Assembly (NCBI GenBank): GCA_025353725.1
Contig: JANXOF010000095.1
Coordinates: forward strand, 186,001-250,000
From: Polyangiaceae bacterium
GTDB lineage: Bacteria > Myxococcota_A > Polyangia > Polyangiales > Polyangiaceae
Reading direction: 5' to 3'
Length of the DNA: 64,000 bases
The notes under the pieces: model-generated
Seen by the model: only the letters and a program-made list of their open reading frames with translations
Told to the model about the DNA's origin: nothing
Databases searched by the model: none
Part shown: positions 17,849 through 26,384 of the stretch, piece by piece
Numbering within the stretch: position 1 is the first letter of the stretch
Layout of the letters: each line of letters opens with the position of its first letter
Position numbers and translations under genes: made by a program

Positions 17849-19504
17849 TCATTCCGCGCGAAAGGTAAACGCCACCTGCGTGGTCTTGCGCGCTTCGATG
17901 ACGACCTTCTGCGACTGACGACCAAAAACCTCATGCCACGCCTCGAGTTCGTAGTCGCCCGCCGGAAGATTGCGGAGATCGACGTCCCCCGTCTCGTTCG
18001 AAACTGCGAAAAAAGGATGCGGGACAATACCAAGAAACGCAGACATCCACGGATGAACGTCGCACTTTGCGCGCACCATCACTTCCTCCGTGTCGAAGGT
18101 TTTCGCAAAGCTCGTGTCCTTCGTGGGCATCATATCGTTGAAGGTCAGATTATGTTCGGCGACGGTGCGAACGTTGTGGAGCACCGGGTCGCTATTTAGA
18201 AAAACGACTTTTTGGCCTACGCGCGCGCCGACTACGTGCGGGTGGTATACGCATCCTTTTTGGTCCATGACCACCGGCGCGTCGGGCAGCTCTGCTCCTT
18301 TAAAGGCCTCGAGACCTCGCTTCACGTAAACGAAGGAGTTTCTCAGCTTTTTGTCCTTCACTAAAACCGTATCCGCGTGAACCGCCCCACTCCCGGGCGC
18401 GGCTGTCGACGTGCACGTACCAAGGTTCAGCTCCCTATTGGCTGGAGCCTCACCCTCGAGCCGAACGACGCCCTTCAACTGCCCCACCGTGGCCTCGTTG
18501 GCCACCTGTTTTACGCCGCCCGTACTGGCGGGCTCCGTCGCGTTTGCGGTCGCACCGCTACCCGAGGCACCCACATCGCCGCTCGCCGAAGAGGACGACG
18601 ACGTGAGCGAGGAGTGCGTGACGGTCAAAGCGGCAGCCAAGACGGCAATCAAGATTCCCGGCGACAGGTCTTTCACCTTGTTCTGGACGTGCCGAACGGA
18701 CGAACCAACGACCATGAGCCCCGCGAGGATAACCCAATTGTAACGGCTGCCGTACACACCGGGGAAATGGTTACTCAACATGATGAGCACCACGGGGTAC
18801 GTCATGTAATTATTGTGCCGCGAGCGGGTCTTTGCGTGCTTAGCAAGATTGTCGTCGGGCCTCCGTCCGGCCGTCACCGCCGCGACAAGCCCTTTTTGAG
18901 CCGGAATGATGTGAACCCATACGTTCGTCGCCATCCACGTCCCCATCATGGCGCCGGTCATTAGAAAGGCTGCGCGCCCGCTGAGAACGCTCGAAAGTTG
19001 CCAAAGAACGATCACGACCAACGCGTAGGTCACGGCGGCGCCCACCACCATGTGGTTGCGAATGGGCGAGCGCCAAAGAACGTCGTATACGAACCACGAA
19101 CCGATAAGCGTCGCGATGCAGACGCCGGTGGCGGCCGTAGAACTTAAACTCGAAACGTTAGGGTCGATGAGCGTCGCACCGCCGCCCTGAAAAAAGACGA
19201 TATCAAGGAGCAGCCATCCCGTGAGAAGCGTAAAAGCGGCCTCCCACTTAAACCAGTGGAGCCGTTTGGGCATTTCCGCGGGCGCGATAAGCTTTTTCTC
19301 GACATGGTAGAACCCACCCGAGTGCACCATGAAGAGCTCGCCATCAACTCCTTTTCTTCCGTCGCTTTCGCCATCGACTTTATCGAGATGGCCGTCCAGC
19401 CAGTTGAAGAAGATCGAACTGCCAATCCACATGATGCCGCTGATCACATGTGCCCAGCGAACGAAAAGGTTGAGCCACTCAGTGACGACTGCGCCAGAAA
19501 ACAA
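17849..19504 (-). CDS. PuuD-type membrane urate oxidase with C-terminal cupredoxin-like domain
   Basis: 551 aa. Residues 1-300 match the membrane domain of PuuD urate oxidase (Urate_ox_N): RWAHVISGIMWIGSSIFFNW (17-36), GVDGELFMVHSGGFY (52-66) and MPKRLHWFKWEA (78-89), with about eight membrane segments. Known PuuD continues into a cytochrome c domain with CXXCH; none is present here. After a Ser/Gly/Ala linker (300-335) there is instead a beta-rich domain (340-551) with a probable type-1 copper site: His443 in LHNV, then Cys481, His484 and Met487 in CDVHPWM, the short amicyanin-like ligand loop. It should oxidise urate to 5-hydroxyisourate and pass electrons through copper. It is the last gene of the allB operon, 5 bases after hiuH, and no soluble uricase is visible in the window. 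Confidence 0.85.
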   Translation of the reverse strand: MFSGAVVTEWLNLFVRWAHVISGIMWIGSSIFFNWLDGHLDKVDGESDGRKGVDGELFMVHSGGFYHVEKKLIAPAEMPKRLHWFKWEAAFTLLTGWLLLDIVFFQGGGATLIDPNVSSLSSTAATGVCIATLIGSWFVYDVLWRSPIRNHMVVGAAVTYALVVIVLWQLSSVLSGRAAFLMTGAMMGTWMATNVWVHIIPAQKGLVAAVTAGRRPDDNLAKHAKTRSRHNNYMTYPVVLIMLSNHFPGVYGSRYNWVILAGLMVVGSSVRHVQNKVKDLSPGILIAVLAAALTVTHSSLTSSSSSASGDVGASGSGATANATEPASTGGVKQVANEATVGQLKGVVRLEGEAPANRELNLGTCTSTAAPGSGAVHADTVLVKDKKLRNSFVYVKRGLEAFKGAELPDAPVVMDQKGCVYHPHVVGARVGQKVVFLNSDPVLHNVRTVAEHNLTFNDMMPTKDTSFAKTFDTEEVMVRAKCDVHPWMSAFLGIVPHPFFAVSNETGDVDLRNLPAGDYELEAWHEVFGRQSQKVVIEARKTTQVAFTFRAE

Positions 19505-19509
19505 GGGTG

Positions 19510-19860
19510 TCAGCTCCCGCGGTAGGTCGAATAGCCAAAATCACTGAGTAGGAGAGGAACATGGTAGTGAGCGGCCGCGTCGCGAACCACGAACACAAGG
19601 CTCGCCTCAGGAAAAAAGGCGTCTCTCCCTTGCGCCGCGAGGTACGCGCCGGTGTCGAAGGTAAGCCTGTAGGTTCCGGGCGTAAGCGTGCCCGAGGGAA
19701 CGAGATCGCTCACGCGACCGTCGGCGTCGGTCGTGCGCGGAGACGAAGGCGAGCCCAGAAGCGTGTACTCAGCACCGTCTTTTCTCTCGAGCCTTACGGC
19801 CACGTTTTGAGCGGGCCGGCCCCGCGCGATGTCGAGCACGTGCGTCGACATGGATCTCAT
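19510..19860 (-). CDS. hiuH: 5-hydroxyisourate hydrolase (transthyretin-like)
   Basis: 116 aa, a full-length family member. It hydrolyses 5-hydroxyisourate to OHCU, the second step of urate breakdown. The family signatures are intact: STHVLDIARGRPA with His7, TTDADGR with Arg49, FFPEASLVF, and HYHVPLLLS with His98 and His100. It ends in the invariant YRGS. Its ATG overlaps the stop of alc-uraD by 4 bases, and the urate oxidase follows 5 bases later, so all are made from one message. There is no signal peptide; the enzyme should be cytoplasmic. Confidence 0.95.
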   Translation of the reverse strand: MRSMSTHVLDIARGRPAQNVAVRLERKDGAEYTLLGSPSSPRTTDADGRVSDLVPSGTLTPGTYRLTFDTGAYLAAQGRDAFFPEASLVFVVRDAAAHYHVPLLLSDFGYSTYRGS

Positions 19861-21479
19861 CGGAGCACCAGTTTTTGAAGGCGAAGCGCCGTGATGAGAC
19901 GCTGTTCAGCCGCGGCGACGGCCCATTCCGTGGCCGGATCATGAGCCATACGCGCGGTCGCCATAGCGACCATCTCCGCCACCGTCTTGCCGGTCGCGCA
20001 AACGATGTAGAGGCGTCCGAACTTCGCTTCGTAGGCTTCGTTTACCTCTCGAAGCTCGTCGCGCGCCGCGTGCTCGGCGCCCGAGACGTTTCGCTGCTCG
20101 CTCTCGCTCCACGACCGCGCGAGCGCACTCTGGTGGGCCTCGGCCTGCGTCTCGCCGATGCGGGGGTGAGCACGGAAAGCCTGGTCCCACGCGGCCGTAT
20201 CGAGCGCGTCCCACAACTCCCCCGCTCGCGTCGTGAGCGCCGCCAATCTCGCGAAGGACATCGGACTTCGCCGTCGCTCGTCGCTCATGGCGGTCACCCA
20301 TGCCTCGGAGCCGCAGCACGCCTTCAGTGCGGCTGCGAGGTCCACGTTGGACATCGCCCGCAGGTAAGCCATCCCCACTCGTTCCCGTCCGAGGTCACTC
20401 CCAACGCCGAAAAGTCGTAACCGACTCACTCCGCCATCAGGCCAAATGCGCATGCGCACGTGCGTCGCGTCGACCTTGGCCCCTGGCGATCGCGCGAGTT
20501 CGTCCTCAAATGTATGCAACGTGTGTGGCTGAAGCCGCTCTTTTGGGAGAAGAGGCACCCAGCACGAGGCGTCGCTCACGCCGTCGGGGCATGGGTCTCC
20601 GGGGGCTACGCGTGCTACGTCGAGCGAGGCAAAATCGGGGGCGTTTCCTTTGAAATGAAGCGTATCGAGGACGGCGCGCTCGACGTGGCCCGCAGCCGCG
20701 AGCCGAAGGACGACCCAATCCGGCCCCTCTCGACGACCGCGCTTCGTCTCCCAACCGTCGCCCATGTTCACGCCACGGCCCGGCATAATCAGGTTGTGGC
20801 GTGACCCAAAGAACATGTCATTGCACGCGACCACGTGGGCGCCATACTCGGCCGCTGCGAGATCAACGAGCTGGGGACGGCTGCGATGGCCGAGCCACCC
20901 CGCGCTCGGCATCACCTCCCCGTGCACGCGCAACCTGGCTACGCCCCCGTCGGGAAAGATGTGGAACCGAAGGTGCGTGAATCGCTCTTCAGAATGGACC
21001 TCGAAGACGTTGCGAGAGCCGCCCTTGAGAGAGGCCTGGTCGCGGCTGAGCAGCGGTGTCCATACGAGGGTATCGCAGAGCAAGCTCTCGAGCGACGGAT
21101 GACCGTCAAGAGAGACCCCCTCGACCGCGCATTCGGACGGATAGTTACCCGTAAAAAAAGACGTATCGACGACGAAGGCGCGAACAATGCCGGGCAGCCC
21201 AAGACGCACGATGGCGGAGTCGAAAAGCGGACGCGGGGCGTGCGTCGAGAGCGGACATTCATACGCGTGCTCGCGGCGACGGCGCGACTCCCAGCCGTCC
21301 ATCCACTTTCCGCGGTCCGTATACTTACCCTCGATAAAGACAGGCGCGTGCTCTTTGAGAAGGTTGTCTTTGCTGGCAAAGAAGTCGTCCGTCGCGTGAA
21401 GGACGGAGCCGCCAAGGCGCTCGGCAGCGAGGTCGACGAGCTGCGTAAGCGGATGGGCATCCGTGCGTAGTACATTCAT
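19857..21479 (-). CDS. Allantoicase fused to OHCU decarboxylase
   Basis: 540 aa carrying two enzymes. Residues about 10-190 and 200-358 are the two beta-sandwich repeats of allantoicase; the repeats are visible as DLAAERLGGSVLHATDDFFA and DLAAAEYGAHVVACNDMFFG, each followed by DGWE and later HIFPDGGVARLR / RIWPDGGVSRLR. Residues about 372-540 are OHCU decarboxylase (UraD): AHPRIGE with the catalytic His438, WSESEQRNV, and NEAYEAKFGRLYIVCATGKT. The allantoicase part cuts allantoate to ureidoglycolate and urea; the UraD part makes S-allantoin. These steps are not consecutive, since AllB acts between them. The start overlaps the allB stop by ATGA. Both domains look complete. Confidence 0.93.
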   Translation of the reverse strand: MNVLRTDAHPLTQLVDLAAERLGGSVLHATDDFFASKDNLLKEHAPVFIEGKYTDRGKWMDGWESRRRREHAYECPLSTHAPRPLFDSAIVRLGLPGIVRAFVVDTSFFTGNYPSECAVEGVSLDGHPSLESLLCDTLVWTPLLSRDQASLKGGSRNVFEVHSEERFTHLRFHIFPDGGVARLRVHGEVMPSAGWLGHRSRPQLVDLAAAEYGAHVVACNDMFFGSRHNLIMPGRGVNMGDGWETKRGRREGPDWVVLRLAAAGHVERAVLDTLHFKGNAPDFASLDVARVAPGDPCPDGVSDASCWVPLLPKERLQPHTLHTFEDELARSPGAKVDATHVRMRIWPDGGVSRLRLFGVGSDLGRERVGMAYLRAMSNVDLAAALKACCGSEAWVTAMSDERRRSPMSFARLAALTTRAGELWDALDTAAWDQAFRAHPRIGETQAEAHQSALARSWSESEQRNVSGAEHAARDELREVNEAYEAKFGRLYIVCATGKTVAEMVAMATARMAHDPATEWAVAAAEQRLITALRLQKLVLR

Positions 21480-22879
21480 GTGGACAAAGATCTCCTGAGC
21501 CAGCGGCCGCTTGGCGTGCTAAGAAAACCTTGCCCACGCTCGTAAATCGTCTCGCCGCGAAGGAGGGTCCGCACCACCCTCCCGCGAAGCGCGCGGCCCT
21601 GATAAGGCGTAATTTTATGACGATGCTCGAGTGTCGCGGCGTCGATAACGTGCTCGGCGTCAGGGTCCCAAAACACGAGATCCGCGTCACACCCAACAGC
21701 TATCGCGCCTTTTCTCCCGGTGAGCCCCGCGAGGCGCGCCGGCGCTTCGCTCATCCACACCGCCATGTCGTGTGGCGTAGCACCGCGCGCACGCGCGCCG
21801 GTCCAAACTGCGGAGAGCCCAATTTGCAACGACGAGATTCCGCCCCAGGCTTTCATGAAGTCTCCCGAACCCGAGCACTTCATCACGGCCGACGAAGGCG
21901 AATGATCGGTGACGACTTGGTCGATAAGACCCTCCCGAAGTGCACTCCATAAGAGTTCGCGGTTCGCTCCTTCGCGAATGGGAGGCGCGCATTTGAAAGA
22001 GGTCGAACCGTCCGGGATCTCCTCCGCCGCGAACGTGAGATAGTGCGGACACGTCTCGACCGTGAGCGGCACGCGCGCTTCCCGTGCGCGGCGCACGGTC
22101 GTGAGGGCATCGGACGACGACAGGTGAACAATGTGCGCGCGGCAGCCCGTCTCCTGAGCAAGGCGAAAAACGAGTTCGACCGCGGCGTTTTCCGCCGTCC
22201 GCGGACGTGACCGAAGAAACGTTTCGTAGCGCCTCGGGTCGAGGCCGAGACTGGCTCGCTCACCGTCGCTGAGCGGTTCTGGCAATTCGGCGTGAACGAA
22301 AAGCGGCGCCCCGAGTTCCGCTATCGAGGCCATCCCCGCGCGAAGCTCGCTCTCGTGAACGTGAGAAAATTCGGCGACGCCGCTCTCGGCGAGAAAGCAC
22401 TTGAACGCCAACACGCCTTCGTCGAAGAGCGCGCGCAAGCTTCCCTTCGTGTTCGCATTCGAGGGGACCAGCCCTCCGCAGAGAGCGACGTCGACACGCG
22501 CGTTTTGCTCGAGCGCTCGAACCTTCGCACAGAGCCCCTCGAGCGTCGTGGTGGGAGGAACACTGTTGAGCGGCATATCGACCAGCGTCGTGACGCCTCC
22601 TGCCGCAGCCGCGCGGGTGGCGGTCGCGAAGCCTTCCCAGTCCGTGCGGCCGGGCTCGTTGATGTGTACGTGCGTGTCGACAAGACCAGGCAAAACGATG
22701 AGGTCTCCGGCCTCGAGCGTCACGGCATCCGACAGATGCGTCGGACCAGCCTGCGCGTACCGAGGCCGGAGTTCGGTAACCGCGACGATGATGCCGCCTG
22801 CGACGTGCACTTCGGCCGGGCGCGGCCCTGAAGGCGTCATGACACGAGTTCCGCGAATCACACAATCGACGCGAGCCAT
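21476..22879 (-). CDS. allB: Allantoinase
   Basis: 467 aa from ATG 22879 (MARVDCVIRG), the usual allantoinase length and N-terminus; the open frame extends further but over the opposite gene's promoter. It is an amidohydrolase-superfamily metalloenzyme: DTHVHINEPGRTDWEGF carries metal His70 and His72, FKCFL holds the bridging Lys160, FVHAE the next His196, then AHIVHLSSS and VTDHSP for the remaining ligands. It opens the allantoin ring to allantoate. It is the first gene of the minus-strand operon allB, alc-uraD, hiuH, urate oxidase, and faces a kinase gene across a 73-base gap. Confidence 0.93.
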   Translation of the reverse strand: MARVDCVIRGTRVMTPSGPRPAEVHVAGGIIVAVTELRPRYAQAGPTHLSDAVTLEAGDLIVLPGLVDTHVHINEPGRTDWEGFATATRAAAAGGVTTLVDMPLNSVPPTTTLEGLCAKVRALEQNARVDVALCGGLVPSNANTKGSLRALFDEGVLAFKCFLAESGVAEFSHVHESELRAGMASIAELGAPLFVHAELPEPLSDGERASLGLDPRRYETFLRSRPRTAENAAVELVFRLAQETGCRAHIVHLSSSDALTTVRRAREARVPLTVETCPHYLTFAAEEIPDGSTSFKCAPPIREGANRELLWSALREGLIDQVVTDHSPSSAVMKCSGSGDFMKAWGGISSLQIGLSAVWTGARARGATPHDMAVWMSEAPARLAGLTGRKGAIAVGCDADLVFWDPDAEHVIDAATLEHRHKITPYQGRALRGRVVRTLLRGETIYERGQGFLSTPSGRWLRRSLST

Positions 22880-22952
22880 GTACGTCGCGCACTCTATGGC
22901 GATTTTCCGCGCAGCGTCGTCTATTCTTGAGGGGAAATGGAGGAAGACGCCG
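22880..22952. promoter_or_regulatory. Divergent promoter region between allB and the kinase gene
   Basis: 73 bases between the two start codons must hold both promoters unless the transcripts overlap the coding regions. On the plus side the kinase has a good ribosome site, GGAGGAAG (22939-22946), about 7 bases before its ATG. I see no clear operator palindrome and cannot name a -10 box with confidence. Confidence 0.4.
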
Positions 22953-24521
22953 ATGGCCGCGACCGGTCCTGAGTTCAAGCCCGGCGCCATCGTCCCGGGA
23001 ACGAAATACAGCATCGTCCGTCAGATCGGCGCGGGCGGTATGGGCATCGTCTACCAAGTCGTGAAGCCCCCTTCGATTCAGGGAGTGCTCAAACTCATGA
23101 GCCGCGAACTCACCTCGCACGAGGAGTTCCGTGTCCGGTTCCTCGACGAAGTGCGGATCCTCGCGCAGCTCGATCACCCGAACATCGTAAAAGTGTTCGA
23201 CTACGATAAGCTTCCCGACGGAACGCCATTCTATGTCATGGAGCTCCTCCACGGACAAACCCTGCGCGACGTCTTGGCGACGGTCGGCCGCATTCCGCCG
23301 CGCGTCGCGTTCGAGGTATCGCGGCAGCTCTGCGAGGCGATGCATGGCGCACACACGCACGACATTCCGGTCGTCCATCGTGACATAAAACCCGAGAACA
23401 TTTTTCTCCACGCTCCGCGGCACGGCGAGCCGCAAGTGAAGCTCATCGACTTCGGTGTTGTTTCCGTCGCCGACCGTCAGCACGACGGCGCCTTCGTGGG
23501 GACGTGGAAATATGCCGCCCCCGAGCAAATCCGTGGCGAACGTCCGACCCCTGCGACGGACATCTACGCGGCCGGTCTCGTGCTCTACGAGATGCTTTGC
23601 GGCGTGAGCCCGTTTGGTCACCTTGAAACGGGGCCTCTCGTTTCGGAAGCGCACCTTCGCGAGTTGCCGGCACCTGTATCGAAGTTCGCCCCGTGGGTTC
23701 CCCCATCGATTGTACAACTTATCGCCGCAGCGCTCGCCAAAGAGCCTCGGCACCGGCCGCGCGATGCACGCGCCTTTGCCGAACATCTTTATGACCTTGA
23801 GTGGGCCGACGACGGAAATGACCCGAGGGGTCCTTCGGTCGAGGGAGCCCTCTCACGTATCCTCAGTACTGCGGGGGGCCCAGAGAAACCGGAGAGTAAA
23901 AACCTAGTCGCGATACCGCCCAAAGATCGCATAAGCCAAATGCCTGTCCTCGGCATACCGCACGAGGCGCGTCACAGCGGAGCGACCGCTCCCGGACTCG
24001 GGCGCTTCGGCCCGCCATCTGAAGAAGGCGCGACTGAAGAAGGCTGCCTGGTGCGACGGGCGGACGCCATAACGCGCGCAAAAGAGCCCATCGCGAAGCA
24101 GGCCGATACGTTCGGCGCGCACGAGTCCGACGCGCATCGCCTTCCGCGTCCTTCGAAGAAGCGAGCGTGGTCCGTAGCTTTGGCGCTCGTCTCCACGATG
24201 GGCGCCGTGTCGCTTGCCGCGCATCGCGCGACACCGAGACCGAGCGTTGCGCAAAAAATTTCGACAGCTCCTCCCGTGTCGAAGGAGGCGCGCGTGCCCA
24301 ACGATGGACCTACCTTGAGCGCGGCTCGCGCGACGACCTCCGAGCCTCCAGCTCGCGCGACGCAAGTTCCTTCGGCGAGCGCCGTAAGGCCTGTAGCCAA
24401 ATCACCGACCGCTACGCCGTTCGCGCGAACGCCCGCCGCGGCGAGCACACATGTGGAGCGCACCAAAAAGAAGCCGCCGCCGTCGGGCCCGATTGACGAA
24501 TCGTTTTTACGCGAACTGTAA
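22953..24521 (+). CDS. Membrane-anchored Ser/Thr protein kinase
   Basis: 522 aa from ATG 22953, chosen for its GGAGGAAG site. The N-terminal kinase domain (about 20-285) is complete: GAGGMGIVYQ glycine loop, Lys47, HRDIKPEN with Asp144 and Asn149, DFG with Asp166, and APEQ (189-192). A charged linker leads to a single membrane segment at about 405-423 and then a Pro/Ala-rich tail, so kinase is cytoplasmic and the tail periplasmic. The last residues are DESFLREL, which closely match the end of the next protein (REDFFREL). The gene is the first of three on the plus strand (kinase, single-pass protein, TPR-PEGA protein). Its signal and targets are unknown. Confidence 0.9.
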   Translation: MAATGPEFKPGAIVPGTKYSIVRQIGAGGMGIVYQVVKPPSIQGVLKLMSRELTSHEEFRVRFLDEVRILAQLDHPNIVKVFDYDKLPDGTPFYVMELLHGQTLRDVLATVGRIPPRVAFEVSRQLCEAMHGAHTHDIPVVHRDIKPENIFLHAPRHGEPQVKLIDFGVVSVADRQHDGAFVGTWKYAAPEQIRGERPTPATDIYAAGLVLYEMLCGVSPFGHLETGPLVSEAHLRELPAPVSKFAPWVPPSIVQLIAAALAKEPRHRPRDARAFAEHLYDLEWADDGNDPRGPSVEGALSRILSTAGGPEKPESKNLVAIPPKDRISQMPVLGIPHEARHSGATAPGLGRFGPPSEEGATEEGCLVRRADAITRAKEPIAKQADTFGAHESDAHRLPRPSKKRAWSVALALVSTMGAVSLAAHRATPRPSVAQKISTAPPVSKEARVPNDGPTLSAARATTSEPPARATQVPSASAVRPVAKSPTATPFARTPAAASTHVERTKKKPPPSGPIDESFLREL

Positions 24522-24574
24522 GCGCGTACGCTTCTCGTCGAGACGGCACTTTTCCGGTTAGAAAGCCCCTTACG

Positions 24575-25303
24575 ATGCCCAAGGCCGACGGAGATCCTCG
24601 TGCGGCGCACGGTTCAGACGAGCGCGCGCGCGCAGGACCTGGCGCGGACGAAAGCGCCCCTGCACGTGGGTCCGAGGTTCGTGAAGACCGCAAACTGGCC
24701 GAAGAGCTGCTCGCGGGGTTTGTTCGGCCAAGCCGAAGCCTGCACGTAAGTCCGCAACCGGTCGAGCGCGACTTCGTCGGCTACTATGCGAAGAAACCTA
24801 GCTCGGAGAGGCCGCGCGTTCTTCATGAACGCGACTCCGTTTCACGTCAGCGGTTCGCCGCGGAAGCACGCCGCGAGCGAGGCCTTCCTACGGTCGTCAA
24901 GGTGCGAGCGCAAAACGGCTTACCCAGGTGGCTCATGTGGCTGTTGGTGGGCATCGCGATGCTTTTCTTGGGAACAATGGTGGCGTGGATTGGGACGAAG
25001 TCCCTCATCTCCCGTCGTGAGCCGAGGTCAACCGCCTCCGGAGCAGTGCCAACCGTTTCCCTCACGAGAACTCCAACGGGAGAAGAGACGCCCACCGTCG
25101 AGGCCCCTACCGTTCTTCCAGGCCGCGCCTCCGCCACTCCGAACTCCGGCGCGTCTCCCGATTCCTCAACTTTGGCGGAGCCGAGGCAAAAGCCTGACCG
25201 AGCTGCCGCCCCCAGCCCGCGACCCACGCCGTCTGCCCATGGTAGATCTGGTCACGATGAATCGAAACCAATACCGCGAGAGGACTTCTTCCGCGAATTG
25301 TGA
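24575..25303 (+). CDS. Single-pass membrane protein, unknown, shares C-terminal motif with the kinase
   Basis: 242 aa. A charged N-terminal half, one membrane segment at about 119-140 (LMWLLVGIAMLFLGTMVAWI), then a Pro/Ser/Thr-rich tail ending REDFFREL. No domain is recognised. The tail end matches the end of the upstream kinase (DESFLREL), and both have the same layout of cytoplasmic part, one membrane helix and disordered Pro-rich tail. This suggests a kinase-less paralogue or a partner carrying the same docking peptide. It lies 53 bases after the kinase and 15 bases before the TPR-PEGA gene. Confidence 0.7.
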   Translation: MPKADGDPRAAHGSDERARAGPGADESAPARGSEVREDRKLAEELLAGFVRPSRSLHVSPQPVERDFVGYYAKKPSSERPRVLHERDSVSRQRFAAEARRERGLPTVVKVRAQNGLPRWLMWLLVGIAMLFLGTMVAWIGTKSLISRREPRSTASGAVPTVSLTRTPTGEETPTVEAPTVLPGRASATPNSGASPDSSTLAEPRQKPDRAAAPSPRPTPSAHGRSGHDESKPIPREDFFREL

Positions 25304-25318
25304 AGGGTCGGACTGACG

Positions 25319-26326
25319 ATGCGACAACCCATCGTGCAGTGGACGTGCTTGACCGTTTTCCTGTTGAATTGCGCCAGGCCGAGGATGGCTCGCGCCGGTG
25401 ACTCCGACGCCGCAGAAGCGAGAGTGCTTTTCCAGGAGGGCGTCGCTCTTGCCGACGCGGGACAGCACGAAGCCGCGCGATTGAAGTTTCAGGGGGCTTC
25501 GGCACTCACGAGTTCGCCGACGCTGCTCTATAATCTTGCGCGCGCCGAACAACTCACGGGCCATGACACGGAGGGGCTCACGCACTTCAGACTCTTTCTT
25601 TCGCTCGAGACGACAGACCCGCGAATTACGGTCGCCATCCGCGAAAATGCCAAGGCCCAGATCGTAGACCTTCTCGCGAAAGTAGGTCAGGTCGAAATCG
25701 AAGTATCTCCCGAGGCGCGCGTCTCCATCGACGGCAAGCCGCTCAAAGAGCCCCCCAGGGAGCCCGTGGCGATCATGCCAGGCAAGCACATCGTGGAGGC
25801 GACGCTCGGCAACCAGGCCAAACGCGAGGAGGTCATCGGCAAAGAGGGCAGAATCAGCCACATCAAACTTGACTTCAGCGTTCGTGACGCTTCCGCACCG
25901 CGCGACTCGACATCGCTCTCACCATCACCGGTTAGCGCCGCGCCTTGGGTTGTACCGACGATTCTCGGCGGTGCGGGCCTCGTCGGCATTGGTCTCGGCA
26001 TCGGTTACGGGCTTTCGGCACTCAGCACGAATCGCGAATTGCGCAGCGAGAACCCACGCGTATGCGCGAATACGCAATCGCAGGAATGCATAGCGTACGA
26101 AGTCAAGGTTGACGATTCCAAGTCAGACGTACGAATTTCGTACGCCGGATACATCGCCGGAGCCGCGTTGCTCGCGGGAGCGGCTATCACGGCAATCGTC
26201 CTATGGCCCAAAGCGAAACCACGCGCCTCAGCGAATCGCGCGATCTTGCGTAGCTTCACGGCCGAGGGCCTCAGGCCCATCGTCGGATCGGAAACACTGG
26301 GCGCGGCTTTCGAGGGCCGCTTCTGA
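25319..26326 (+). CDS. TPR/PEGA-domain membrane protein
   Basis: 335 aa with a signal peptide (cleavage near ARA, residue 26). Residues about 30-95 form a TPR-like helical repeat (ARVLFQEGVALADAGQHEAA, then LLYNLARAEQL). Residues about 122-187 fit a PEGA-type beta domain: VEIEVSPEARVSIDGKPL and IMPGKHIVEAT. Two membrane segments follow at about 212-233 and 276-296. This combination is common in myxobacteria, usually in operons with Ser/Thr kinases as here, and is thought to act in the periplasm; no function is proven. A Cys pair (CANTQSQEC) between the membrane segments may form a disulfide. Confidence 0.75.
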   Translation: MRQPIVQWTCLTVFLLNCARPRMARAGDSDAAEARVLFQEGVALADAGQHEAARLKFQGASALTSSPTLLYNLARAEQLTGHDTEGLTHFRLFLSLETTDPRITVAIRENAKAQIVDLLAKVGQVEIEVSPEARVSIDGKPLKEPPREPVAIMPGKHIVEATLGNQAKREEVIGKEGRISHIKLDFSVRDASAPRDSTSLSPSPVSAAPWVVPTILGGAGLVGIGLGIGYGLSALSTNRELRSENPRVCANTQSQECIAYEVKVDDSKSDVRISYAGYIAGAALLAGAAITAIVLWPKAKPRASANRAILRSFTAEGLRPIVGSETLGAAFEGRF

Positions 26327-26384
26327 TCGGGCAGACGTTTCCTAGGTCCTCCCTGCTAGGAATTTCGGTTATGTTCGCGCTGAA

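Noticed and set aside
22260-23786. 508-codon open frame on the minus strand
   Set aside because: It runs antisense through the kinase domain and then out of frame through allB; both of those have intact family motifs.
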